This document shows positions 8,767 to 16,113 of a stretch of DNA of 64,000 nt, piece after piece. Source of the stretch: Pelomonas paludis (GTDB lineage Bacteria > Pseudomonadota > Gammaproteobacteria > Burkholderiales > Burkholderiaceae_C); NCBI RefSeq assembly GCF_039872745.1, contig NZ_JBDPZD010000001.1, positions 1,054,001 through 1,118,000 on the forward strand, read 5' to 3'. Positions within the stretch are counted from its first letter, which is position 1, and the number at the start of each line of letters is the position of its first letter. Under the pieces are notes generated by a model, which saw only the letters and a program-made list of their open reading frames with translations, was not told where the DNA came from and did no database searches. The position numbers and the translations under genes are program-made.

Positions 8767-8875
8767 TCATGCTGAGCTGTCTGCCCCCCGCCGCGTTGCG
8801 GCGGCCCCCCGAGGGGGCGAGGCCTTGCTTGGGGCGGCCCGGCGCGCGGCCTCTGGAGCGCGCGCCATGATCATG
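8760..8875. repeat. Repeat insertion with duplicated flank at the mreC/mreD junction
   Basis: The 12-mer GCCATGATCATG occurs at 8760-8771 (the end of mreC) and again at 8864-8875 (the start of mreD), 104 bases apart. The similarity extends upstream to include GGAGCG, that is, the ribosome-binding site. Between the copies lies a GC-rich palindromic repeat: CCGCCGC/GCGGCGG and CCCCC-GAGGGGG arms, then the 17-mer CTTGGGGCGGCCCGGCG shared with the mreB/mreC gap. The arrangement looks like insertion of a repeat unit into an original ATGA overlap, with duplication of about 20 bases of target. Confidence 0.7.
8763..8870 (+). CDS. Possible 35-codon bridging ORF between mreC and mreD
   Basis: The ATG that overlaps the mreC stop opens a 35-codon frame that runs through the inserted repeat. 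It ends at a TGA overlapping the mreD ATG (ATGA at 8867-8870). The predicted peptide begins MIMLSCLPPAALRRPPEGA and has no recognisable domain. It keeps the GGAG ribosome-binding site formerly used by mreD. Its likely importance is as a translated bridge that preserves coupling from mreC to mreD, not as a functional protein. Whether it is translated is inference. Confidence 0.3.
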   Translation: MIMLSCLPPAALRRPPEGARPCLGRPGARPLERAP

Positions 8876-9388
8876 CCGCGCCCGGCCGACCAGCTGCTGC
8901 TGCCCGCCAACCCATTCTTCATCGCCCTCACCCTGGTGCTGGCCCTGCTGGTGGACATGGTGCCGCTGGGCCGGCTGGCGGCCATGCCTGACGTGCTGGC
9001 CGTGGTGCTGGTCTTCTGGGGCGTGCATCAGCCGCGCCGCGTGGGCGTGCTGTGGGCCTTCCTGTTTGGCCTGGTGATGGACGTGCACGACGGCGCCCTG
9101 CTCGGGCAGCACGCGTTGGCCTACAGCCTGCTCAGCTTTGGCGCCATCAGCCTGCACCGGCGCCTGCCGTGGTTCAACTTGTTCGAGCAGGCCCTGCAGG
9201 TCTTCCCGCTCTTCGTGCTCTCGCATGGGGTCGCCGCGGCCGTGCGCCTGATGGTGGGGGGCATGTGGCCGGGCTGGTGGGGCCTGCTGGCGCCCGTGCT
9301 GGAGGCCGTGCTCTGGCTGCCCATCAGCATCCTGCTGCTGGCCCCGCAGCGACGCGCGCCGGACCGCGATGCGCATCGCCCGTTGTGA
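8867..9388 (+). CDS. mreD: Rod shape-determining protein MreD
   Basis: A 173-residue integral membrane protein of the elongasome. It has about five hydrophobic segments and the conserved central region FLFGLVMDVHDGALLGQHAL, typical of MreD. The start at 8867 (MIMPRPADQ) is supported by GGAG at 8855-8858 with 8 bases of spacing; a second ATG two codons on is possible. The gene is followed after 23 bases by mrdA. Its start region is a near copy of the last 20 bases of mreC, the result of a repeat insertion. Confidence 0.9.
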   Translation: MIMPRPADQLLLPANPFFIALTLVLALLVDMVPLGRLAAMPDVLAVVLVFWGVHQPRRVGVLWAFLFGLVMDVHDGALLGQHALAYSLLSFGAISLHRRLPWFNLFEQALQVFPLFVLSHGVAAAVRLMVGGMWPGWWGLLAPVLEAVLWLPISILLLAPQRRAPDRDAHRPL

Positions 9389-9411
9389 CCTGCTGACCGC
9401 CATCGACCCAC

Positions 9412-11418
9412 GTGCAGGTTCTCAAGAACGTCCATCAGGAGCTTTGGCACTTCCGCGTGCGCCTGGTCGCGGCGGCTGGCTTTGTGTTGTTCTGCTTTGC
9501 GCTGCTGGTGGCGCGCCTCATCTGGCTGCAAGTGCTGCAGCACGAGACCTTTGCGGAGCGGGCCGAGTCCAATCGCATCGCCGTCGTGCCCATCGTGCCC
9601 AACCGGGGTTTGATCAAGGACCGCAATGGCATCGTGCTGGCCAGCAACTACTCGGCCTACACGCTCGAGATCAACCCCGCCAAGGTGGCCGACCTGGATG
9701 CCACCATCGAGCAGCTCGGCCAGGTGCTGGAGATCCAGCCGCGCGACAAGCGGCGCTTCAAGCGCCTGCTCGACGAAGCCAAGCACACCGACTCCCTGCC
9801 CATCCGCACCAAGCTGAGTGATGAAGAGGTGGCGCGCTTCACCGCGCAGCGCTTTCGCTTCCCCGGCGTCGAGATCAAGGCGCGGCTGTTTCGCAGCTAC
9901 CCGCTCGGCGAGGTCGGCTCGCACCTGATTGGCTACATCGGCCGCATCAACCAGGCTGAGAAGAAGGCCATGGAGGACTGGGACGACGAGACCCTGGCTA
10001 ACTACCGGGGCACCGAGTACATCGGCAAGCTGGGCCTGGAGCAGGCCTACGAGAAGGAGCTGCACGGCATCACCGGCTTCGAGCAGGTCGAGACCAGCGC
10101 CGGCGGGCGCGCGGTGCGGCGCCTGTCCAGCCGGCCGCCCACGCCCGGCAACACCCTGCATCTGTCCATCGACATCCGGCTGCAGGCCCTGGTCGAGGAG
10201 CTCTACAAGGATCGGCGCGGTGCCCTGGTGGCCATCGACCCGCGCAACGGCGAGGTGCTGGCCTTTGTCTCCAAGCCCACCTTCGACCCCAATCTCTTTG
10301 TCGATGGCATCGATGCCGACAGCTGGCGCGAGCTGAACGAGGACATCGACAAGCCGCTGCTGAATCGGGCCCTCCGGGGTACCTACCCGCCGGGCTCGAC
10401 CTTCAAACCCTTCATGTCCATCGCGGCGCTCAACTCGGGCAAGCGCGGCCCGAACGAGGTCATCATGGACAACCTCACCTTCAGCTTCGGTGGCCGCACC
10501 TTCGGCAGCCCCGAGACCGACCGCCCCGGCCCCAAGGACATGCGCGCTGCCATCGTCAGCTCGTCCAACGTGTACTTTTACAGCCTGGCCAATGTGATGG
10601 GCGTGGACCTGATCCACGACGAGCTGGAGCCCTTCGGCTTCGGGCGCAGGACCGGCATCGACGTGGCTGGCGAGGTGACCGGGGACCTGCCCTCCACCGA
10701 GTGGAAGCGCAAGAAGTTCAAGCGCCCCGAGCAGCAGAAGTGGTACGCCGGCGAGACCATCAGCTTGGGCATCGGCCAGGGCTACAACAACTTCACCATG
10801 CTGCAGATGGCCACCGCCATGAGCACGCTCGCCACCGGCGGCCAGCGCTTCAAGCCACGCCTGGTGCGCGACGTGGAGGACGTGGTGCGGCACGACAACC
10901 GCCGCATCGCCAGCGATGCGCTGCCGGCCCTGCCGCTCAAGCCCGAGCATGTGCAGGTCATCCTGAACGCGATGAACGGCGTGACGCTGGAGGGCACCTC
11001 GCGCCTGGCCTTCCAGGGCGCGCCCTACCAGAGCGGCGGCAAGACCGGTACCGCCCAGGCCGTGGGCCTCAAAGCCGGCGAGAAGTACAGCGCCATCCGG
11101 CAGGACGAGCACAAGCGCGACCACTCGCTCTATGTCGCCTTTGCGCCGGTCGAGCAGCCCACGGTGGCGCTGGCGGTCATCGTCGAGAACGCGGGGTTTG
11201 GTTCGGCTTCCGCCGCCCCGATCGCGCGGCGTGTGTTCGACTACCTGCTCACCGGCCAGTACCCCAGCGAGGACGACATCGCCAAGACCCAGCTCGGCCA
11301 GAGCTTTGCGCCCACCGGCACGCCGCGCCGCGCGCAGGACGTGCCGCTGCCCGGCGCTCCCAACACCCCCAAGGCACCCGCTTCGGCGGCCTCCGCTGCA
11401 TCGGGAGCGCGGCCATGA
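9412..11418 (+). CDS. mrdA: Penicillin-binding protein 2 (elongation-specific transpeptidase)
   Basis: A 668-residue class B penicillin-binding protein that cross-links peptidoglycan during lateral growth with RodA. It has a short cytoplasmic N-terminus, one membrane anchor (about residues 19-40), the PBP dimerisation/pedestal domain (NRGLIKDRNG onward) and a transpeptidase domain. Active-site motifs are S329-T-F-K332, SSN in IVSSSNVYFY, and KTG in GGKTGTAQ. A GTG start is chosen at 9412, which gives a normal N-terminus; no strong ribosome-binding site precedes it. The tail after the transpeptidase domain is Pro/Ala-rich. Its stop overlaps the rodA start (ATGA). Confidence 0.96.
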   Translation: MQVLKNVHQELWHFRVRLVAAAGFVLFCFALLVARLIWLQVLQHETFAERAESNRIAVVPIVPNRGLIKDRNGIVLASNYSAYTLEINPAKVADLDATIEQLGQVLEIQPRDKRRFKRLLDEAKHTDSLPIRTKLSDEEVARFTAQRFRFPGVEIKARLFRSYPLGEVGSHLIGYIGRINQAEKKAMEDWDDETLANYRGTEYIGKLGLEQAYEKELHGITGFEQVETSAGGRAVRRLSSRPPTPGNTLHLSIDIRLQALVEELYKDRRGALVAIDPRNGEVLAFVSKPTFDPNLFVDGIDADSWRELNEDIDKPLLNRALRGTYPPGSTFKPFMSIAALNSGKRGPNEVIMDNLTFSFGGRTFGSPETDRPGPKDMRAAIVSSSNVYFYSLANVMGVDLIHDELEPFGFGRRTGIDVAGEVTGDLPSTEWKRKKFKRPEQQKWYAGETISLGIGQGYNNFTMLQMATAMSTLATGGQRFKPRLVRDVEDVVRHDNRRIASDALPALPLKPEHVQVILNAMNGVTLEGTSRLAFQGAPYQSGGKTGTAQAVGLKAGEKYSAIRQDEHKRDHSLYVAFAPVEQPTVALAVIVENAGFGSASAAPIARRVFDYLLTGQYPSEDDIAKTQLGQSFAPTGTPRRAQDVPLPGAPNTPKAPASAASAASGARP

Positions 11419-12566
11419 CCGTCATCAAGCGCGCCCCGCTGCGTCAGCGCCTGCGGCCCTGGATCAGTGGTTTCGATGTGCCGCTGCTGATCGCGGTGCT
11501 GTGGATCGGCGCCTGGGGCTTGCTCTGCATGTACTCGGCCGGCTACGACCACGGCACCCGCTTTGGCGACCACGCCCGCAACATGCTGCTGGCCTGGGGG
11601 CTGATGCTGGTGGTGGCCCAGGTGCCGCCGCAGCGGCTGATGGCGCTGGCCATCCCGCTCTACACGCTGGGGGTGCTGCTGCTGGTGGCCACGCTGGCCT
11701 TTGGCATCACCAAGAAGGGCGCCACGCGCTGGCTCAACGTGGGCCTGGTCATCCAACCCTCCGAGCTGCTCAAGCTCGCCACGCCGCTGATGCTGGCCTG
11801 GTGGTTCCAGAAGCGGGAGGGTGTGCTGCGTTGGGCTGACTTTGTGGCCGCCTTCGGCCTGCTGCTGCTGCCCTTTTTGCTGATTGCCAAGCAGCCCGAC
11901 CTGGGCACCGGCCTGCTGGTGCTGGCGGCCGGGCTGTACGTGATCTTCTTCGCCGGCCTGTCGTGGCGCCTGGTGATCCCCTTCCTCGTCGTCGGCGTGA
12001 TCGGCATCACCGCCATCGTCGTGTCTGAAGACCACATCTGCCAGGACGAGGTGACCTGGCCGTTGCTCAAGCCCTATCAAAAGCACCGCGTTTGCACCCT
12101 GCTCGACCCGAGCAAGGACCCGCTTGGCAAGGGCTTCCACATCATCCAGGGCGAGATCGCCATCGGCTCCGGCGGTGTCACGGGCAAGGGCCTGATGCAG
12201 GGCACCCAGACCCATTTGGAGTTCATCCCCGAGCGCACCACGGACTTCATCTTTGCCGCCTTTGGCGAGGAGTTCGGTCTGCTCGGTGCGCTGGCGCTGC
12301 TGGTCGGCTACACGGCCTTGATCCTGCGCGGCTTGATGATTGCCGCGGCAGCGCCCACGCTCTTTTCGCGGCTGATGGCCGGTGCGGTCACGCTGTCCTT
12401 CTTCACCTATGTGTTCGTCAACATGGGCATGGTCAGTGGCATCCTGCCCGTGGTGGGCGTGCCGCTGCCCTTCGTCAGCTATGGCGGCACGGCGATGGTG
12501 ACGCTGGGCCTCTCGCTGGGGCTGCTGCTGTCCATCGGCCGGGTCAAGAAGCTGGTCAAGACGTGA
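11415..12566 (+). CDS. rodA: Peptidoglycan glycosyltransferase RodA
   Basis: A 383-residue SEDS-family polytopic membrane protein that polymerises lipid II into glycan strands as partner of PBP2. It has about ten membrane segments, the conserved WLNVGLVIQPSELLKLATPL region, KQPDLGTGLLVLAAGLYVIF, the long periplasmic loop with the key Asp region, and the C-terminal LPVVGVPLPFVSYGGTAMVT. The ATG at 11415 overlaps the mrdA stop (ATGA) and is preceded by GGGAG at 11403-11407. It is the last gene of the mre cluster. Confidence 0.96.
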   Translation: MTVIKRAPLRQRLRPWISGFDVPLLIAVLWIGAWGLLCMYSAGYDHGTRFGDHARNMLLAWGLMLVVAQVPPQRLMALAIPLYTLGVLLLVATLAFGITKKGATRWLNVGLVIQPSELLKLATPLMLAWWFQKREGVLRWADFVAAFGLLLLPFLLIAKQPDLGTGLLVLAAGLYVIFFAGLSWRLVIPFLVVGVIGITAIVVSEDHICQDEVTWPLLKPYQKHRVCTLLDPSKDPLGKGFHIIQGEIAIGSGGVTGKGLMQGTQTHLEFIPERTTDFIFAAFGEEFGLLGALALLVGYTALILRGLMIAAAAPTLFSRLMAGAVTLSFFTYVFVNMGMVSGILPVVGVPLPFVSYGGTAMVTLGLSLGLLLSIGRVKKLVKT

Positions 12567-12582
12567 TGAGAGGTTCCAAGCC

Positions 12583-13668
12583 ATGGCCAACCCCCGCGAA
12601 TCCGAGCTGAGCTACCCGCTGGGCGAGCAGCTGCCTGCGCTGGGCACGGCGCTCGATATCGCTCCCGGCGTGCGCTGGGTGCGCATGCAGCTGCCCTTTG
12701 CGCTGGACCACATCAACCTCTGGCTGCTGCGCGACGAGATCGACGGCTGCCCCGGCTGGACGGTGGTGGACTGCGGCATCACCAACGCCGAGACCCAAGC
12801 CGCCTGGGAGCAGGTCTTTGCCGCCCACCTTGATGGCCTGCCCGTGCTGCGCGTGCTGGCCACGCACTTCCACCCCGACCACCTCGGCCTCGCGCACTGG
12901 CTGTGCGAGCGCTGGAGCGGCGCGCCGGGTGGCCTGCCCGAGTGCCGGCTGTGGATCAGCGCGACGGACTTCCAGCTCGCCCGCCTGGCCAGCCGCTCGA
13001 CGGAAGGGCTGGGCGGCGAGTCGGCGGCGGCTTTTTTCGCCAGCCATGGGCTGACTGACGAAGACTCGCTGGCCAAGATCCGCGCCCGCGCCGCCTACTA
13101 CCCCAGCATGGTGCCCGCCGTGCCGGCCCGCTTCCGCCGCTTGATGGACGGCCAGGTGCTGAACGTGGGCGGCACGGCCTGGCGCTGCCTGGTGGGCCAC
13201 GGCCACTCGCCCGAGCACATCAGCCTGCATGCCGAGTCGCTCGGCGTGCTGATCTCGGGCGACATGGTGCTGCCCCGCATCTCGACCAATGTCTCGGTGG
13301 TGGACAGCGAGCCCGAGGCCGACTCGCTGACGCTTTACCTCGACTCGCTGCGCCGCCTGCTGCCGCTGTCGCCCGACACCCTCGTGCTGCCCTCGCATGG
13401 CAAGCCCTTCCGGGGCCTGCATGCGCGCCTGGCGCAGCTGATCGAGCACCACGACGAGCGCCTGGCCGACACCCTGGCCGCCTGCCAAGCCGCGCCCACG
13501 CACGCGGCGGGCCTGCTGCCCGTGCTCTTCAAGCGGCCGCTGGACCTGCACCAGACCACCTTTGCCATGGGCGAGTCGCTGGCGCACCTGCACGCGCTGT
13601 GGCTGGCCGGGCGGCTGCGCCGTGCGCGGGGCGCCGATGGCGTCTACCGCTTCATGGCGGAGAGCTGA
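12583..13668 (+). CDS. MBL-fold metallo-hydrolase with C-terminal winged-helix-like region
   Basis: A 361-residue metallo-beta-lactamase-fold protein. The di-metal site is visible as HFHPDH (residues 95-100), with later metal ligands in VGHGHSPEHISL and SGDMVLPR, and a final His in VLPSHGKPF. The C-terminal 80 residues (LAQLIEHHDERL onward) resemble the small helical domain found in LACTB2-like members of the family. The substrate is not predictable; thioesterase, nuclease or lactonase activities are known in related groups. It begins 16 bases after rodA, so it may share its transcript, and ends in a strong terminator. Confidence 0.85.
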   Translation: MANPRESELSYPLGEQLPALGTALDIAPGVRWVRMQLPFALDHINLWLLRDEIDGCPGWTVVDCGITNAETQAAWEQVFAAHLDGLPVLRVLATHFHPDHLGLAHWLCERWSGAPGGLPECRLWISATDFQLARLASRSTEGLGGESAAAFFASHGLTDEDSLAKIRARAAYYPSMVPAVPARFRRLMDGQVLNVGGTAWRCLVGHGHSPEHISLHAESLGVLISGDMVLPRISTNVSVVDSEPEADSLTLYLDSLRRLLPLSPDTLVLPSHGKPFRGLHARLAQLIEHHDERLADTLAACQAAPTHAAGLLPVLFKRPLDLHQTTFAMGESLAHLHALWLAGRLRRARGADGVYRFMAES

Positions 13669-13675
13669 AAAGAAA

Positions 13676-13712
13676 AACGCCGCCGCACAATCCCGTGCGG
13701 CGGCGTTCCTTG
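13676..13712 (+). terminator. Rho-independent terminator after the MBL-fold gene
   Basis: A perfect 13-bp stem (AACGCCGCCGCAC at 13676-13688 and GTGCGGCGGCGTT at 13695-13707) with loop AATCCC is followed by a short T/C-rich tail. An A-rich run precedes it, so it could work in both directions. It closes the mreB-to-MBL transcription unit. Confidence 0.85.
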
Positions 13713-13884
13713 CCTTGGTGCTCAGCGAACTGTGGGTCTGGTGAACCGGACCTCTGGGGCACCCGTGCTGACAGCTTGGACGCGAGTTTCACAAAGCTTG
13801 TCGAAGCGCGGGTGACAACTTGTGGGGAAAATTCCCACTGCCCCTAACTTGATGGCTGATGGCAGGCCCCCGCCTCTAGGGGGG

Positions 13885-14691
13885 TCAGCCGATGGATTCC
13901 TGCCGCAGCGCCTCGCGGGCCTGCTCAAAACCTGGCAGCACCGAGCGCACCACCTGCCAGAAGGCCGGGCTGTGGTTCATCTCCAGCAGGTGGGCCAGCT
14001 CATGGGCGACCACGTAGTCAATGATGGCCGGCGTGAAATGGATCAGCCGCCAGTTCAGGCGCACGCTGCCGTCGCTGCTGGCGCTGCCCCAGCGGGTCTG
14101 GGCGGACGAGAGCCGCAGGCGCTTCATCTGCACGCCCAGCAAGCTGGCGAAATGGGCGCAGCGCGGCTCGAAGTGCTCGCGCGCCCGGGCCTGCAGCCAG
14201 GCCTGGGCCAGGTCACGTACCTGGGTCGTCGTCGCGTCGGCCGCCAAGGGCAGGCTCAGCACGCGGGTGTCGGGGGCCCAGGTCGGGCCGCGCACGCTGG
14301 CATCCAGGCGCAGCGCCAGCGGCTCGCCCAGGTAGGGCAGGCGGGCGCCGTCCTGCCACTCGATGCGTGCGGCCTGCACGCGGCGCGCGCGTTCGCGCTG
14401 CTCGACCAGCTTGCGCAGGATCCAGTCGGCCTTTTGCTGCAGCGCGCGTTCGATCTCGGCGATGGGCACCCAGCGCGGCGCGCTGACGCGCAGGCCGTCC
14501 AGCCCGACCACAAAGCCGATGCTGCGGCGCCGGGCACGGCGCAGTTCGTAGCCCACCCGGTGCAGGCCCAGCAGCAGCTCGCGGCGCGAACCCGACTCGC
14601 CGCTCGGCGCCACCGCTGCCGGCTCGGTGTCGGCATCGAACAGCGAAAGCTGGTTGCCGTTGAGGAGCGGGGCGGGGCGCTTGCTGGCCAT
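13885..14691 (-). CDS. YgjP-like M48-type zinc metallopeptidase (DUF45)
   Basis: A 268-residue protein of the YgjP/DUF45 family. The zinc site HELAH (H230, E231, H234) with a further His at about 240 (MNHSPAFW) is characteristic of SprT/YgjP-type proteins. Upstream, TRWGSASSDGSVRLNWRLIHFTPAIIDYVVAHE is split over the conserved core of the family. The N-terminal 50 residues are poorly conserved. The true substrate in bacteria is not established. It is the last gene of the minus-strand operon that begins with corC and starts 3 bases after the plsC stop. Confidence 0.85.
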   Translation of the reverse strand: MASKRPAPLLNGNQLSLFDADTEPAAVAPSGESGSRRELLLGLHRVGYELRRARRRSIGFVVGLDGLRVSAPRWVPIAEIERALQQKADWILRKLVEQRERARRVQAARIEWQDGARLPYLGEPLALRLDASVRGPTWAPDTRVLSLPLAADATTTQVRDLAQAWLQARAREHFEPRCAHFASLLGVQMKRLRLSSAQTRWGSASSDGSVRLNWRLIHFTPAIIDYVVAHELAHLLEMNHSPAFWQVVRSVLPGFEQAREALRQESIG

Positions 14692-14694
14692 GGC

Positions 14695-15453
14695 TCAGTG
14701 GGTGTCGGGGCCGAAGCCGTCGGGGTCCAGCCGCCGCATCTCGGCTTCGATCCAGGCGCTGACCTCTTTCATCATCTCGGCCGGTTCGCGCCCCTCGGGC
14801 GAGATGGGCGCGCCAATCGACACGTCGATGACGCCGGGCCGGATCAGGAAGCTCTTGCGCGGCCAGCAGCGGGCGGAAGTGACGGCGATGGGCACCACCG
14901 GCACGCCCGTGGCGATCGAGAGCCGCGTGCCGCCGGACTTGTAGTCGCCCGCCTTGCCGCGCGGGATGCGCGTGCCCTCGGGGAACATGATGACCCAGAT
15001 GCCCTGGGCCGACAGGCGCTTGCCTTGCTCGGCCACCAGGTTCCAGGCCTCGGTGCGCTTGCGGCGGTCGATGTGGATCATGTCGCAGCGCCCGATCGCC
15101 CAGCCGAAGAAGGGGATGTAGAGCAGCTCACGCTTGAACACATAGGCCAGCGGGTGGCTCATCAGCATCGGGAAGAAGAAGGTCTCCCAGGTGCTTTGGT
15201 GCTTGGGCAGCAGGATGACGGCGCCGGTCTCGGTCTGGGGCAGATGCTCCATCCCCTGCACGCGCCAGCGCACGCCGCAGATCACCCGGCAGGCGTGGAT
15301 GACGACCTTGAGCCAGTGCGCGCAGACCCAGTAGACCGGCGCCCCGCGCGTGAAGATCGAGACCACCAGGGCGGCGATGGCCCAGGGGATGACGGTGGCC
15401 GTCATCACCACCAGGAAGAGCGCCGAGCGCAGGGCAGACAAAAGCGTGGACAT
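14695..15453 (-). CDS. plsC: 1-acyl-sn-glycerol-3-phosphate acyltransferase
   Basis: A 252-residue PlsC-like acyltransferase that adds the second acyl chain to lysophosphatidic acid at the inner membrane. It has one or two N-terminal membrane segments, block I KHQSTWE (residues 84-90), block III FPEGTR (157-162) and block IV VPIAVTSARCW. The canonical H-x4-D catalytic motif reads H-x4-E here (H85, E90), a variant also familiar to me from related betaproteobacteria. The start at 15453 (MSTLLSALRS) is chosen because the upstream extension overlaps gmhB. It starts 4 bases after the gmhB stop. Confidence 0.9.
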   Translation of the reverse strand: MSTLLSALRSALFLVVMTATVIPWAIAALVVSIFTRGAPVYWVCAHWLKVVIHACRVICGVRWRVQGMEHLPQTETGAVILLPKHQSTWETFFFPMLMSHPLAYVFKRELLYIPFFGWAIGRCDMIHIDRRKRTEAWNLVAEQGKRLSAQGIWVIMFPEGTRIPRGKAGDYKSGGTRLSIATGVPVVPIAVTSARCWPRKSFLIRPGVIDVSIGAPISPEGREPAEMMKEVSAWIEAEMRRLDPDGFGPDTH

Positions 15454-15457
15454 CGGT

Positions 15458-16102
15458 TCAGGCAGTCCGGGGGTGGCTCTCGGCGCCCAGCGCCTCGTCC
15501 CGGACGTCGTTGCGGGCATTGCGGTCCAGCTGGACCACGTATTCGGCAAAAGCCGCCAGATCCTCATGCACGATGGTGCCGGGCACCTGGGCCACCATGT
15601 CCATGATCTGCACGAGGCTCAGCGCACCCAGGCGGTCGCCGCGCAGCAGATGCGGCACGCAGCCGGCGGCGCGGGCGGTCTGGATGTCGCGCATGGAGGC
15701 GCCCACCATGTGGACCTCGGACAGCTGCACGCCAAAGCGCTCGCCGATCTGCTCGATCAGGCCGGGCAGGGGCTTGCGGCAGTTGCAGCCTTCCTCGGGC
15801 GCGTGGGGGCAGAAGAAGGCGGCATCCAGCCGCCCGCCGCGCTCCGTCAGCAGCTTGGCCAGACGCAGGTGGATGGCGTTGAGCGAGGCCATGTCGAGCA
15901 GGCCGCGCCCGATGCCGGGCTGGTTGGTGGCCAGCACCGTGTGCCAGCCGGCCTGGTTGAGCCGCGCCACCGCCTCCAGGGCGCCGGGCAGGGGCTCCAG
16001 CTCCTCGGGGGCCTTGACGTGGTCTTCGCGGTAGCGGTTGAGCGTGCCGTCCCGGCCCAGGATCACCAGCTTGAGGGCGTTGTGATGGTCGGGGCGCAGC
16101 AT
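15458..16102 (-). CDS. gmhB: GmhB-type HAD protein lacking catalytic aspartates
   Basis: A 214-residue protein in the usual operon position and with the full-length framework of D-glycero-beta-D-manno-heptose-1,7-bisphosphate 7-phosphatase, which makes the ADP-heptose precursor of LPS core. Zinc ligands (CPH at 98-100 and CNC at 106-108), CRKPLPG and ATNQPGIGRG are recognisable. However, the HAD nucleophile Asp is Gly16 (LGRDGTLN; the family has DRDGT), and the metal-binding Asp of motif IV is Ala135 (VGASMRD; the family has GDS). Each change needs only one base. The reading frame is intact. It may be a pseudoenzyme or a recently inactivated copy. Confidence 0.85.
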   Translation of the reverse strand: MLRPDHHNALKLVILGRDGTLNRYREDHVKAPEELEPLPGALEAVARLNQAGWHTVLATNQPGIGRGLLDMASLNAIHLRLAKLLTERGGRLDAAFFCPHAPEEGCNCRKPLPGLIEQIGERFGVQLSEVHMVGASMRDIQTARAAGCVPHLLRGDRLGALSLVQIMDMVAQVPGTIVHEDLAAFAEYVVQLDRNARNDVRDEALGAESHPRTA

Positions 16103-16113
16103 CGCTCAGGGCC

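Noticed and set aside
9121..11124. Long minus-strand open frame opposite mreD and mrdA
   Set aside because: The plus-strand proteins are unmistakable; the antisense product has no conserved motif.
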